A program made the translations under genes and the position numbers. A stretch of DNA of 64,000 nt, from positions 2,180,001 to 2,244,000 of the forward strand of contig NZ_LR134378.1 of NCBI RefSeq assembly GCF_900637555.1. Direction: 5' to 3'. The stretch is from Lautropia mirabilis. GTDB taxonomy: Bacteria > Pseudomonadota > Gammaproteobacteria > Burkholderiales > Burkholderiaceae_E. Shown in pieces: positions 56,838-64,000 of the stretch; within the stretch, counting starts at the first letter, position 1; each line of letters starts with the position of its first letter. The notes beneath the pieces were generated by a model. It was not told the DNA's origin. It was given only the letters and a program-made list of their open reading frames with translations, and ran no database searches.

Positions 56838-59699
56838 ATGATGAGCGCCTTTCGCCAGAACTCGTACCTGTTCGGCGGCAATGCCCCTTTCGTCGAGGAG
56901 CTGTACGAAAGCTACCTCGCCAATCCTGCCTCGGTCGATGAGACCTGGCGTGCGTACTTCGACAACCTGCAGTCGCTGCCCGCGTCCGATGGCAATCCCG
57001 AAACCCGCGACGTGGCCCATGCGCCGATCGTCCAGTCGTTCGCCGAGCGTGCCCGTGAAGGCGCGCTGCAGCCCCAGCAGATGGGCGGCGACGTGGAAAC
57101 GGCCCGCAAGCAGATCTACGTTGCACAGCTGATCGCCGCCTACCGCGGTCTGGGTTCGCGCCACGCCGACCTCGACCCCCTGAAGCGCCGCGAACGCCCC
57201 GAGATCCCCGAGCTGTCGCCGTCGTTCTACGGCTTCACCGAAGGCGACCACGCCCACATCTACTCGGCCGCCAACACCTTCTTCGGCTTCGAGAGTGCAC
57301 CGCTGCGCGAGATCGTGCAGGCGCTGCGCGAAACCTACTGCGGCTCCATCGGCGCCGAGTTTATGCACATGTCCGATCCGGCCGCCAAGCGCTGGATCCA
57401 GGAACGCCTCGAATCCGTGCGCGGCCGCTTCAGCTTCAGTGCCGAACAGAAGAAACGCATCCTTGAGCGCCTGACCGCCGCCGAGGGTCTGGAGCGCTAC
57501 CTGCACACCCGCTACGTTGGCCAGAAGCGCTTCTCGCTGGAAGGCGGCGAGAGCTTCATCGCCGCCATGGACGAACTGGTCCGCGAGGGTGGCAACCATG
57601 GCCTGCAGGAAATGGTCATCGGTTCGGCCCACCGCGGCCGCCTGAACCTGCTGGTCAACGTGCTGGGCAAGATGCCCAAGGACCTGTTCGCCGAATTCGA
57701 GGGCCGGCATGCGGCCGATCTGCCCAGCGGTGACGTGAAGTACCACCAGGGCTTCTCCAGCGATGTCTCCACCCCGGCAGGTCCCGTGCACCTGTCCCTG
57801 GCCTTCAACCCGTCGCACCTCGAGATCGTCGGCCCCGTGGTCGAAGGCTCCACCAAGGCGCGCCAGGTGCGCCGCGGCGACCGTGACGGCTCCGACGTGC
57901 TGTCGGTCGTGGTCCACGGTGACGCGGCCTTCGCCGGCCAGGGCGTCGTCATGGAGACGCTGAACCTGACCGAGACCCGTGGCTACAGCACGCGCGGCAC
58001 GGTGCACCTCGTCATCAACAACCAGATCGGTTTCACCACCTCCGACACGCGCGACTCGCGTTCCACGCTCTACTGCACCGACGTGGTCAAGTCCATCGAG
58101 GCACCGGTCTTCCACGTCAACGGCGACGATCCCGAAGCCGTGGTCTTCGTCACCAAGCTGGCGCTCGACTACCGGATGAAGTTCCGCAAGGACGTGGTCG
58201 TCGACATCGTCTGCTTCCGCAAGCTGGGCCACAACGAGCAGGACACCCCGTCCGTCACCCAGCCGCTGATGTACAAACGCATCGGCGTTCACCCCGGCAC
58301 CCGCAAGCTGTACGCCGACCGCCTGGAAGCTCAGGGCACCATCGAGAAAGGCTATGCCGACCATCTGGTCACCGCCTTCCGTGACGCCATGGACGCCGGC
58401 AAGCACACGGTCGACCCGGTCATCACCAACCACAAGCGCTTTGCCTCCGACTGGAGCCAGTTCCTCAACCGGAAATGGACCGACGCCGGCGACACCGGCC
58501 TGCCCATCAGTGAGCTCAAGCGTCTGGGTGAGCGCATCACCCAGGTGCCCGAAGGCTTCAAGCTGCACCCGCTGGTCCAGAAGGTCGTTGCCGACCGCCG
58601 CGCCATGGCGCTGGGCGAGCAGCCGCTGGACTGGGGCATGGCCGAGCACCTGGCCTTTGCCTCGCTGGTCGCCGCCGGCTACCCGGTGCGCCTGTCCGGT
58701 CAGGACTCGGGCCGTGGCACCTTCTCGCACCGTCATGCCGTGCTGCACGACCAGAACCGCGAGAAGCATGACCAGGGCACCTACATCCCGCTGCAGCACG
58801 TCACCGAGGATCAGGCCCAGTTCATCGTCATCGACTCGGTGCTCTCCGAAGAGGCCGTGCTGGCCTTCGAATATGGCTACGCCAGCGCCGAGCCCAACAG
58901 CCTGGTGATCTGGGAAGCCCAGTTCGGCGACTTCGTCAACGGCGCCCAGGTGGTCATCGACCAGTTCATCTCCTCGGGCGAGACCAAGTGGGGGCGTGCC
59001 TGCGGCCTCACGATGATGCTGCCGCACGGCTACGAAGGGCAGGGACCCGAGCACTCCTCGGCCCGTCTGGAGCGCTTCCTGCAGCTGTGCGCCGAAAGCA
59101 ACATGCAGGTGCTGCAGCCCACCACGCCGGCGCAGATCTTCCATGCGCTGCGTCGCCAGCTCATCCGCCCGTTCCGCAAGCCGCTGGTGCTGATGACGCC
59201 CAAGTCGCTGCTGCGCCACAAGGAAGCCGTCTCGCCGCTGAAGGAACTGGCCAACGGCCGCTTCCAGACCGTGCTGGGCGACACCGTGGCCGATCCGTCC
59301 AAGGTCCGGCGCGTGGTCTTCTGCAGCGGCAAGGTCTACTACGACCTGCTGGCCGAGCGTCGCGCCCGCGAGCTGGAGAGCGAGGTGGCCCTGGTGCGCA
59401 TCGAGCAGCTCTATCCGTTCCCGCACAAGGCCTTCGAGGCCGAGTTCAGCCGCTATCCGAACGCCACGCAGATCGTCTGGTGCCAGGATGAACCGCAGAA
59501 CCAGGGTGCCTGGTTCTTCATCCAGCATCACTTCCAGGAAGTCCTGAAGGACGGGCAGAAGCTGTCGTATGCGGGTCGTCCGGCCTCGGCTTCGCCGGCC
59601 GTCGGCTACTACGACAAGCACTTTGCCCAGCAGAAGGAACTGCTGGACAACGCTTTCGGTGGTGCCGGCCGCACCAAGGGCGGCAAGGACAAGCACTGA
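56838..59699 (+). CDS. odhA: 2-oxoglutarate dehydrogenase E1 component
   Basis: Thiamin-diphosphate enzyme that decarboxylates 2-oxoglutarate in the TCA cycle. The start MMSAFRQNSYLFGGNAPFVEELYESYL at 56838 is family-like (953 residues; E. coli SucA 933). ThDP and active-site motifs are AHRGRLNLLVNVLGK, GDAAFAGQGVVMETLNL, NNQIGFTT and LPHGYEGQGPEHSSARLERFLQ. The 100 codons ahead in the open frame overlap cbpM and are not coding. First gene of odhA-odhB-lpdA-zapE. Confidence 0.98.
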   Translation: MMSAFRQNSYLFGGNAPFVEELYESYLANPASVDETWRAYFDNLQSLPASDGNPETRDVAHAPIVQSFAERAREGALQPQQMGGDVETARKQIYVAQLIAAYRGLGSRHADLDPLKRRERPEIPELSPSFYGFTEGDHAHIYSAANTFFGFESAPLREIVQALRETYCGSIGAEFMHMSDPAAKRWIQERLESVRGRFSFSAEQKKRILERLTAAEGLERYLHTRYVGQKRFSLEGGESFIAAMDELVREGGNHGLQEMVIGSAHRGRLNLLVNVLGKMPKDLFAEFEGRHAADLPSGDVKYHQGFSSDVSTPAGPVHLSLAFNPSHLEIVGPVVEGSTKARQVRRGDRDGSDVLSVVVHGDAAFAGQGVVMETLNLTETRGYSTRGTVHLVINNQIGFTTSDTRDSRSTLYCTDVVKSIEAPVFHVNGDDPEAVVFVTKLALDYRMKFRKDVVVDIVCFRKLGHNEQDTPSVTQPLMYKRIGVHPGTRKLYADRLEAQGTIEKGYADHLVTAFRDAMDAGKHTVDPVITNHKRFASDWSQFLNRKWTDAGDTGLPISELKRLGERITQVPEGFKLHPLVQKVVADRRAMALGEQPLDWGMAEHLAFASLVAAGYPVRLSGQDSGRGTFSHRHAVLHDQNREKHDQGTYIPLQHVTEDQAQFIVIDSVLSEEAVLAFEYGYASAEPNSLVIWEAQFGDFVNGAQVVIDQFISSGETKWGRACGLTMMLPHGYEGQGPEHSSARLERFLQLCAESNMQVLQPTTPAQIFHALRRQLIRPFRKPLVLMTPKSLLRHKEAVSPLKELANGRFQTVLGDTVADPSKVRRVVFCSGKVYYDLLAERRARELESEVALVRIEQLYPFPHKAFEAEFSRYPNATQIVWCQDEPQNQGAWFFIQHHFQEVLKDGQKLSYAGRPASASPAVGYYDKHFAQQKELLDNAFGGAGRTKGGKDKH

Positions 59700-59798
59700 T
59701 CCTCCCATCTGACGGGAACCCCCGCGGCCGGCTATTGCCTGGCCCCGGGGTGTTCCGCCATATCCCCATTCCCAAAAAGATCCCGGAGTTTTCCCAAA

Positions 59799-61067
59799 AT
59801 GGCTCAGATTGAAGTCAAGGTGCCGCAGCTGTCCGAGTCGGTGGCCGAGGCCACGCTGCTGCAATGGCACAAGAAAGTCGGCGACGCTGTCGCCCGTGAC
59901 GAGAACCTGGTCGACATCGAGACCGACAAGGTGGTGCTGGAACTGCCTGCGCCGTCGGCCGGCGTGATCACCGACATCAAGAAGGGCGACGGCGCCACGG
60001 TCGTGGCCGATGAGCTGATCGCCATCATCGACACCGAAGCCACGGCCGGTGCGTCCGCGCCGCAGGCCGCTGCTCCCGCCCAGGTACCCGCCGCCGCTGC
60101 CCCGGCCCAGGCTGCCGCACCGGCCACCACCGGGGGCGCCGCCAGTGGCATCGCCATGCCGGCCGCTGCCAAGCTGCTGGCCGAAAAAGGCATTGATCCG
60201 GCCCAGGTGGCCGGCAGCGGCCGCGACGGTCGCATCACCAAGGCTGACGCCCTGAACGCCACGGCCAAGCCTGCCGCCAGCACCCCGGCGGCGCTGCCTG
60301 CCGTCAATGCCCCTGCAGCACTGCCGGTGGCCCGCACCCCGGTCGACCTCAATCGCGTGCTGGAAGGTCGTTCCGAGCAGCGTGTGCCGATGTCGCGCCT
60401 GCGTCAGCGCGTGGCCGAGCGCCTGCTCCAATCGCAGCAGACCAACGCCATCCTCACGACCTTCAACGAGGTCAACATGCAGCCGGTCATGTCGCTGCGC
60501 AAGAAGTACCAGGAGAAGTTCGAGAAGGAACACGGCGTTCGCCTGGGCTTCATGAGCTTCTTCGTGAAGGCTGCGGTCCACGCACTCAAGAAGTTCCCGA
60601 TCGTCAACGCCTCCATCGACGGTAACGACATCGTCTACCACGGCTACTTCGATATCGGCGTGGCCGTCGGCTCGCCCCGTGGTCTGGTGGTGCCGGTCAT
60701 CCGCAATGCCGACCAGCTCTCGTTCCACCAGATCGAGCAGACCATCGCCGACTTCGGCAAGCGTGCCCAGGCCGGCAAGATCGGCATCGAGGAGCTGAGC
60801 GGCGGTACCTTCTCCATCTCCAACGGTGGCGTGTTCGGCTCCATGCTGTCCACCCCGATCATCAACCCGCCGCAGTCGGCCATCCTGGGCGTGCACGCCA
60901 CGAAGGAGCGCCCGGTGGTCGAGAACGGTCAGGTCGTCATCCGCCCGATCAACTATCTGGCACTGTCGTATGACCACCGGATCATCGACGGCCGCGAAGC
61001 CGTGCTGTTCCTGGTCGCCATCAAGGACGCGCTGGAAGATCCGGCACGCCTGCTGCTCGATCTGTAA
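59799..61067 (+). CDS. odhB: 2-oxoglutarate dehydrogenase E2 (dihydrolipoyl succinyltransferase)
   Basis: One lipoyl domain (residues 1-77, lipoyl Lys K44 in [10 protein letters not shown]), an Ala/Pro-rich linker, a peripheral-subunit-binding domain ([19 protein letters not shown], about 120-155), and the catalytic domain from ~190 with [12 protein letters not shown] holding the active-site His. 422 residues. Forms the core that joins OdhA and Lpd. Confidence 0.98.
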   Translation: MAQIEVKVPQLSESVAEATLLQWHKKVGDAVARDENLVDIETDKVVLELPAPSAGVITDIKKGDGATVVADELIAIIDTEATAGASAPQAAAPAQVPAAAAPAQAAAPATTGGAASGIAMPAAAKLLAEKGIDPAQVAGSGRDGRITKADALNATAKPAASTPAALPAVNAPAALPVARTPVDLNRVLEGRSEQRVPMSRLRQRVAERLLQSQQTNAILTTFNEVNMQPVMSLRKKYQEKFEKEHGVRLGFMSFFVKAAVHALKKFPIVNASIDGNDIVYHGYFDIGVAVGSPRGLVVPVIRNADQLSFHQIEQTIADFGKRAQAGKIGIEELSGGTFSISNGGVFGSMLSTPIINPPQSAILGVHATKERPVVENGQVVIRPINYLALSYDHRIIDGREAVLFLVAIKDALEDPARLLLDL

Positions 61068-61082
61068 GGGAGGAAGAACATC

Positions 61083-62534
61083 ATGTCCCTTGAATTCGAC
61101 GTCGTCGTGATCGGTGCCGGCCCTGGCGGCTACATCGCCGCCATCCGGGCTGCGCAGCTGGGCCTGAAGGTCGCCTGCATCGAGAAGTGGAAGAACCCGG
61201 CCGGCAAGAACGCACTGGGCGGCACCTGCCTGAACGTGGGCTGCATCCCGTCCAAGGCGCTGCTGGCCTCCAGCGAGTCCTACGAGCACGCCAAACATGG
61301 CCTGGAAGGCCACGGCATCACGGTCAAGGATGTCTCCATCGACATCAGGAAGATGCTGGACCGCAAGGACGCCATCGTCTCCAAGATGACCCAGGGCATC
61401 GAGTTCCTGTTCCGCAAGAACAAGATCACCTGGCTGAAAGGCCATGGCCGCTTCATCGGCCGCGAGGGTGAGGCGGTCCGTCTCGAGCTGCAGCCTGACG
61501 AGGGCGAGTACGAGATCATCCAGGCCCGCAACGTCATCATCGCCACCGGCTCGAAGGCGCGTCACCTGCCCAACGTGCCGGTCGACAACGTGCTGGTCTG
61601 CGACAACGAGGGCGCACTGGCCTTCGACAGCGTGCCGAAGAAGCTCACTGTCATCGGTGCCGGCGTCATCGGTCTGGAGCTGGGCTCGGTGTGGCGCCGC
61701 CTGGGCGCGGAAGTCACCGTGCTGGAAATGGCCCCGTCCTTCCTGGGCGGCTGCGATGCAGCCGTGGCCAAGGAGGCCGAGAAGATCTTCCGCAAGCAGG
61801 GTCTGTCCTTCGAGCTGGGCGTGAAGATCGGCGAGGTGAAGGTTGCCGCCGGCAAGAACGGCAAGGGTGGCAGCGTCACCGTGCACTATGAAGATGCCAA
61901 CGGCAAGGCCCACAGCATCGATTCCGACCGCCTGATCGTCTCGATCGGCCGGGTGCCCAACACCGAAGGGCTCACGCTCGACGCCGTGGGTCTGGCCCCC
62001 GACGAGCGCGGCTTCATCCCCGTCGACGACGAGTGCCGCACCAGCGTGCCCAACATCTACGCCATCGGTGACGTGGTGCGCGGCCCCATGCTGGCGCACA
62101 AGGGCGAGGAAGAGGGCGTGGCCGTGGCCGAGCGCATCGTCGGCCAGAAGCCGCACCTCGACTACAACTGCATCCCCTACGTCATCTACACCTCGCCCGA
62201 GATCGCCTGGGTGGGCAAGAACGAGGCGCAGCTCAAGGCCGAGGGACGTGCCTACCGCGTCGGCCAGTTCCCGTTCATGGCCAATGGCCGGGCACTGGGC
62301 ATGATGGCGGCCGACGGCTTCGTCAAGATCCTGGCTGACGAGAAGACCGACGAGGTCCTGGGCGTGCACATCATCGGCGCCGGCGCATCCGACCTGATCG
62401 CCGAAGCCGTGGTGGCCATGGAGTTCAAGGCCTCGTCCGAGGACATCGCCCGCATCTGCCACCCGCACCCGTCGATGTCCGAGGCGGTCCGCGAGGCAGC
62501 GCTCGCGGTCGAGAAGCGCGCACTCAACATGTAA
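61083..62534 (+). CDS. lpdA: Dihydrolipoyl dehydrogenase (E3)
   Basis: Reoxidises the lipoyl groups of the E2 with FAD and NAD+. FAD motif VVIGAGPGGYIAA, redox cysteines C49/C54 in GGTCLNVGCIPSKALL, NAD motif GAGVIGLELGSVW, and the His-Glu pair in CHPHPSMSEAVREA. 483 residues. It starts 15 bases after odhB and was probably co-evolved with this complex; a pyruvate dehydrogenase E3 would be elsewhere. Confidence 0.97.
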   Translation: MSLEFDVVVIGAGPGGYIAAIRAAQLGLKVACIEKWKNPAGKNALGGTCLNVGCIPSKALLASSESYEHAKHGLEGHGITVKDVSIDIRKMLDRKDAIVSKMTQGIEFLFRKNKITWLKGHGRFIGREGEAVRLELQPDEGEYEIIQARNVIIATGSKARHLPNVPVDNVLVCDNEGALAFDSVPKKLTVIGAGVIGLELGSVWRRLGAEVTVLEMAPSFLGGCDAAVAKEAEKIFRKQGLSFELGVKIGEVKVAAGKNGKGGSVTVHYEDANGKAHSIDSDRLIVSIGRVPNTEGLTLDAVGLAPDERGFIPVDDECRTSVPNIYAIGDVVRGPMLAHKGEEEGVAVAERIVGQKPHLDYNCIPYVIYTSPEIAWVGKNEAQLKAEGRAYRVGQFPFMANGRALGMMAADGFVKILADEKTDEVLGVHIIGAGASDLIAEAVVAMEFKASSEDIARICHPHPSMSEAVREAALAVEKRALNM

Positions 62535-62555
62535 GTGCCATCGGCTCGTCACACC

Positions 62556-63659
62556 ATGCCCAACGTCATCGATCGCTACGAAGCCCGGCTGGCCGAGCGC
62601 GGCTATACCGCCGACTCGGCCCAGCGGGCCGCTATCGAACGACTGCAGAAGCTGGCCGACGAGCTGGCCAATTTCGACAACCGCCCCGGCGGCCTGTTGA
62701 AGCGGCTGATGTCGCGCGGCAAGGTACCGCCGCGCGGCGTCTGGATGTATGGCGGCGTGGGACGTGGCAAGAGCTTCCTGATGGACTGCTTCTTCGAGGC
62801 CCTGCCCACGCCCCGCAAGACCCGCCTGCATTTCCACGAATTCATGCGGGCCGTGCACCAGGAGCTGCGCACCCTCAAGGCCATGGCCAACCCACTCGAC
62901 GAGGTGGCCCGCCGTGCTGCCGAGCGATACGCCATCATCTGCTTCGACGAGTTCCACATCTCGGACATCGCCGATGCGATGATCCTTGAGCGCCTGCTGC
63001 ACGCGTTCTTCCAGCATCGCCTGGTCTTCGTCATGACCAGCAACTACGTGCCCGATGCCCTGTATCCGGACGGCCTGCACCGCGATGCCATCCTGCCGGC
63101 CATCGCACTGCTGAACCGGAACCTGGACGTGATGTCGGTCGATGTCGGCACCGACTACCGGCAGCTCACCATCAAGGGCGTGCCGGCCTACCTGTCGCCC
63201 CTCAATGACGCCAACCGGGCCGCCATGGAAGCCGCCTTTGCGCGACTCTCTGACGGTGGCGAAGTCTCGCCCGAGCTGATCGTCGAGAACCGCCCGCTTC
63301 GCGCCGTGCGCTGCGCCGACGAGGTGGTCTGGTTCGACTTCGACACCCTGTGCCGGACCGCCCGTTCGCAGAACGACTATCTGGACATCGCCTCGCGCTT
63401 CGATACCGTCATGCTGTCGGACGTACCGCAGATGGATTCGCGCATGGCCTCCGAGGCCCGGCGTTTCACCTGGCTCATCGACGTGCTCTACGACCAGAAG
63501 GTCAACCTGGTCATCTCGGCCGAGGTGCCACCCGACCAGCTCTACACGTCAGGCGCCATGGCCCACGAGTTCGTCCGCACTGCCAGCCGCCTGCACGAGA
63601 TGCAGTCCGACACCTACCGCAACGAGGCGCGCCGCGCCCAGGCGGACCGGCTGGGCTGA
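62556..63659 (+). CDS. zapE: Cell division ATPase ZapE
   Basis: AFG1-like AAA ATPase associated with the FtsZ ring under stress. Walker A is in MYGGVGRGKSFLMD (about residue 66), Walker B in YAIICFDEFHISDIADAM, and sensor 1 in FVMTSNYVPDALYPDGL. 367 residues from ATG 62556 (MPNVIDRYEARL); a GTG at 62535 adds seven residues. The gene commonly follows the odh operon in Burkholderiales. Confidence 0.93.
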   Translation: MPNVIDRYEARLAERGYTADSAQRAAIERLQKLADELANFDNRPGGLLKRLMSRGKVPPRGVWMYGGVGRGKSFLMDCFFEALPTPRKTRLHFHEFMRAVHQELRTLKAMANPLDEVARRAAERYAIICFDEFHISDIADAMILERLLHAFFQHRLVFVMTSNYVPDALYPDGLHRDAILPAIALLNRNLDVMSVDVGTDYRQLTIKGVPAYLSPLNDANRAAMEAAFARLSDGGEVSPELIVENRPLRAVRCADEVVWFDFDTLCRTARSQNDYLDIASRFDTVMLSDVPQMDSRMASEARRFTWLIDVLYDQKVNLVISAEVPPDQLYTSGAMAHEFVRTASRLHEMQSDTYRNEARRAQADRLG

Positions 63660-63760
63660 AGGCACGGGCTCTTGCTGCCACAGTGGCTGTGCCCGGTCTG
63701 TCCTTTCCCGGGCCCATCCCTTTATCATCGGGGCCTTCCCGTTGCCATCCAGGCATCGTC

Positions 63761-64000
63761 TTGCCCGATACGCCTGCACCCACCTTGTCCAGCCCATCCA
63801 CCGCCGAGGAAGCCGACACCGACGACGCACTGCTGGAAGCCACCCGCACCGCCTTCGGGCCCCGGGGTGCGCTGGCACGGCAGGATTCCGGCTACCGGCA
63901 GCGTCCCGGCCAGCAGGAGATGGCCGAGGCCATTGCCGATGCCATCGACGCCCAGGCCGTGCTGATGGTCGATGCCGGGACCGGCATCGGCAAGACCTTT
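63761..64000 (+). CDS. DinG-family ATP-dependent helicase, N-terminus only
   Basis: Only the first 80 codons are inside the window. The translated end, GQQEMAEAIADAIDAQAVLM followed by VDAGTGIGKTF, is the Q-motif and Walker A of XPD/DinG-type helicases. I place the start at TTG 63761 with CAGG eight bases upstream, since no ATG or GTG is available in that frame nearby. A TTATCAT at 63722-63728 may be its -10. The rest of the gene lies to the right. Confidence 0.75.
   Translation, partial: MPDTPAPTLSSPSTAEEADTDDALLEATRTAFGPRGALARQDSGYRQRPGQQEMAEAIADAIDAQAVLMVDAGTGIGKTF

Noticed and set aside
56703..63080. A 2,125-codon open frame on the minus strand across odhA, odhB, lpdA and zapE
   Set aside because: It is exactly antisense to four well-identified genes. 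High GC at third codon positions removes stop codons on the opposite strand, and the translation is repetitive His/Gln/Val/Gly-rich without family similarity.

Overview
This window is a high-GC (roughly two-thirds G+C by eye), gene-dense, mostly housekeeping stretch of a betaproteobacterial chromosome, almost certainly order Burkholderiales. The evidence is gene order: iscR-S-U-A-hscB-hscA-fdx, lolC-lolD, recJ followed by prfB-lysS, rpmI-rplT-pheS-pheT-ihfA-merR, sdhC-D-A-B-sdhE-gltA with mdh and a CitE-like gene divergent, and odhA-odhB-lpdA-zapE. A Lautropia-like organism is my guess, but the sequence alone does not prove the genus. There is no insertion sequence, prophage, CRISPR array or rRNA. 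Two tRNA genes are present: Val-GAC and Pro-GGG.

Layout. 1-3.7 kb: aromatic aminotransferase (cut by the left edge) divergent from uvrB. 3.8-10.7 kb: a low-molecular-weight phosphotyrosine phosphatase, then the complete iron-sulfur cluster assembly operon behind an IscR-type operator. 10.7-15 kb, minus strand: an orphan YefM-like antitoxin, a proline-rich lipoprotein, lysS, and prfB with its programmed +1 frameshift. 14.7-18 kb: an accessory insertion made of degenerate direct repeats and a secreted GH50/agarase-like glycoside hydrolase, lying between prfB and recJ. 18.1-21.2 kb: recJ overlapping an RpfE/phosphoglycerate-mutase-like gene. 21.3-27.2 kb, plus strand: lolC, lolD, a TatD-family hydrolase and a large DUF1631 protein.

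27.5-33.1 kb: tRNA-Val with promoter and terminator, then rpmI-rplT, a strong stem-loop, pheS-pheT-ihfA and a MerR-type regulator; thrS and infC are not in front of rpmI. 33.2-37.3 kb, minus strand: an LCM-type methyltransferase with a Fur-box-like palindrome upstream, a small hypothetical protein, tRNA-Pro, and a MASE1-GGDEF-EAL protein with a degenerate GGDEF site. 37.4-43.3 kb, minus strand: acnA, two small secreted proteins and a CitE-like lyase.

43.3-50.5 kb: mdh divergent from sdhCDAB-sdhE-gltA. 50.7-54.9 kb, minus strand: a nicotinamidase-like hydrolase, an AspT/YidE-type transporter and an RclA-like reductase. 55.3-56.6 kb: cbpA-cbpM. 56.8-63.7 kb: the 2-oxoglutarate dehydrogenase genes and zapE. 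The right edge cuts a DinG-type helicase.

Functionally, the window carries most of the TCA cycle (citrate synthase, aconitase, 2-oxoglutarate dehydrogenase, succinate dehydrogenase, malate dehydrogenase) together with the Fe-S biogenesis system that aconitase and SdhB need, plus translation factors and tRNA synthetases. The accessory content is small: the glycoside hydrolase and its repeats, the orphan antitoxin, the methyltransferase with its possible Fur site, and several small exported proteins. I found no clearly new multi-gene system; the insertion at 14.7-18.0 kb is the best candidate for something unusual.
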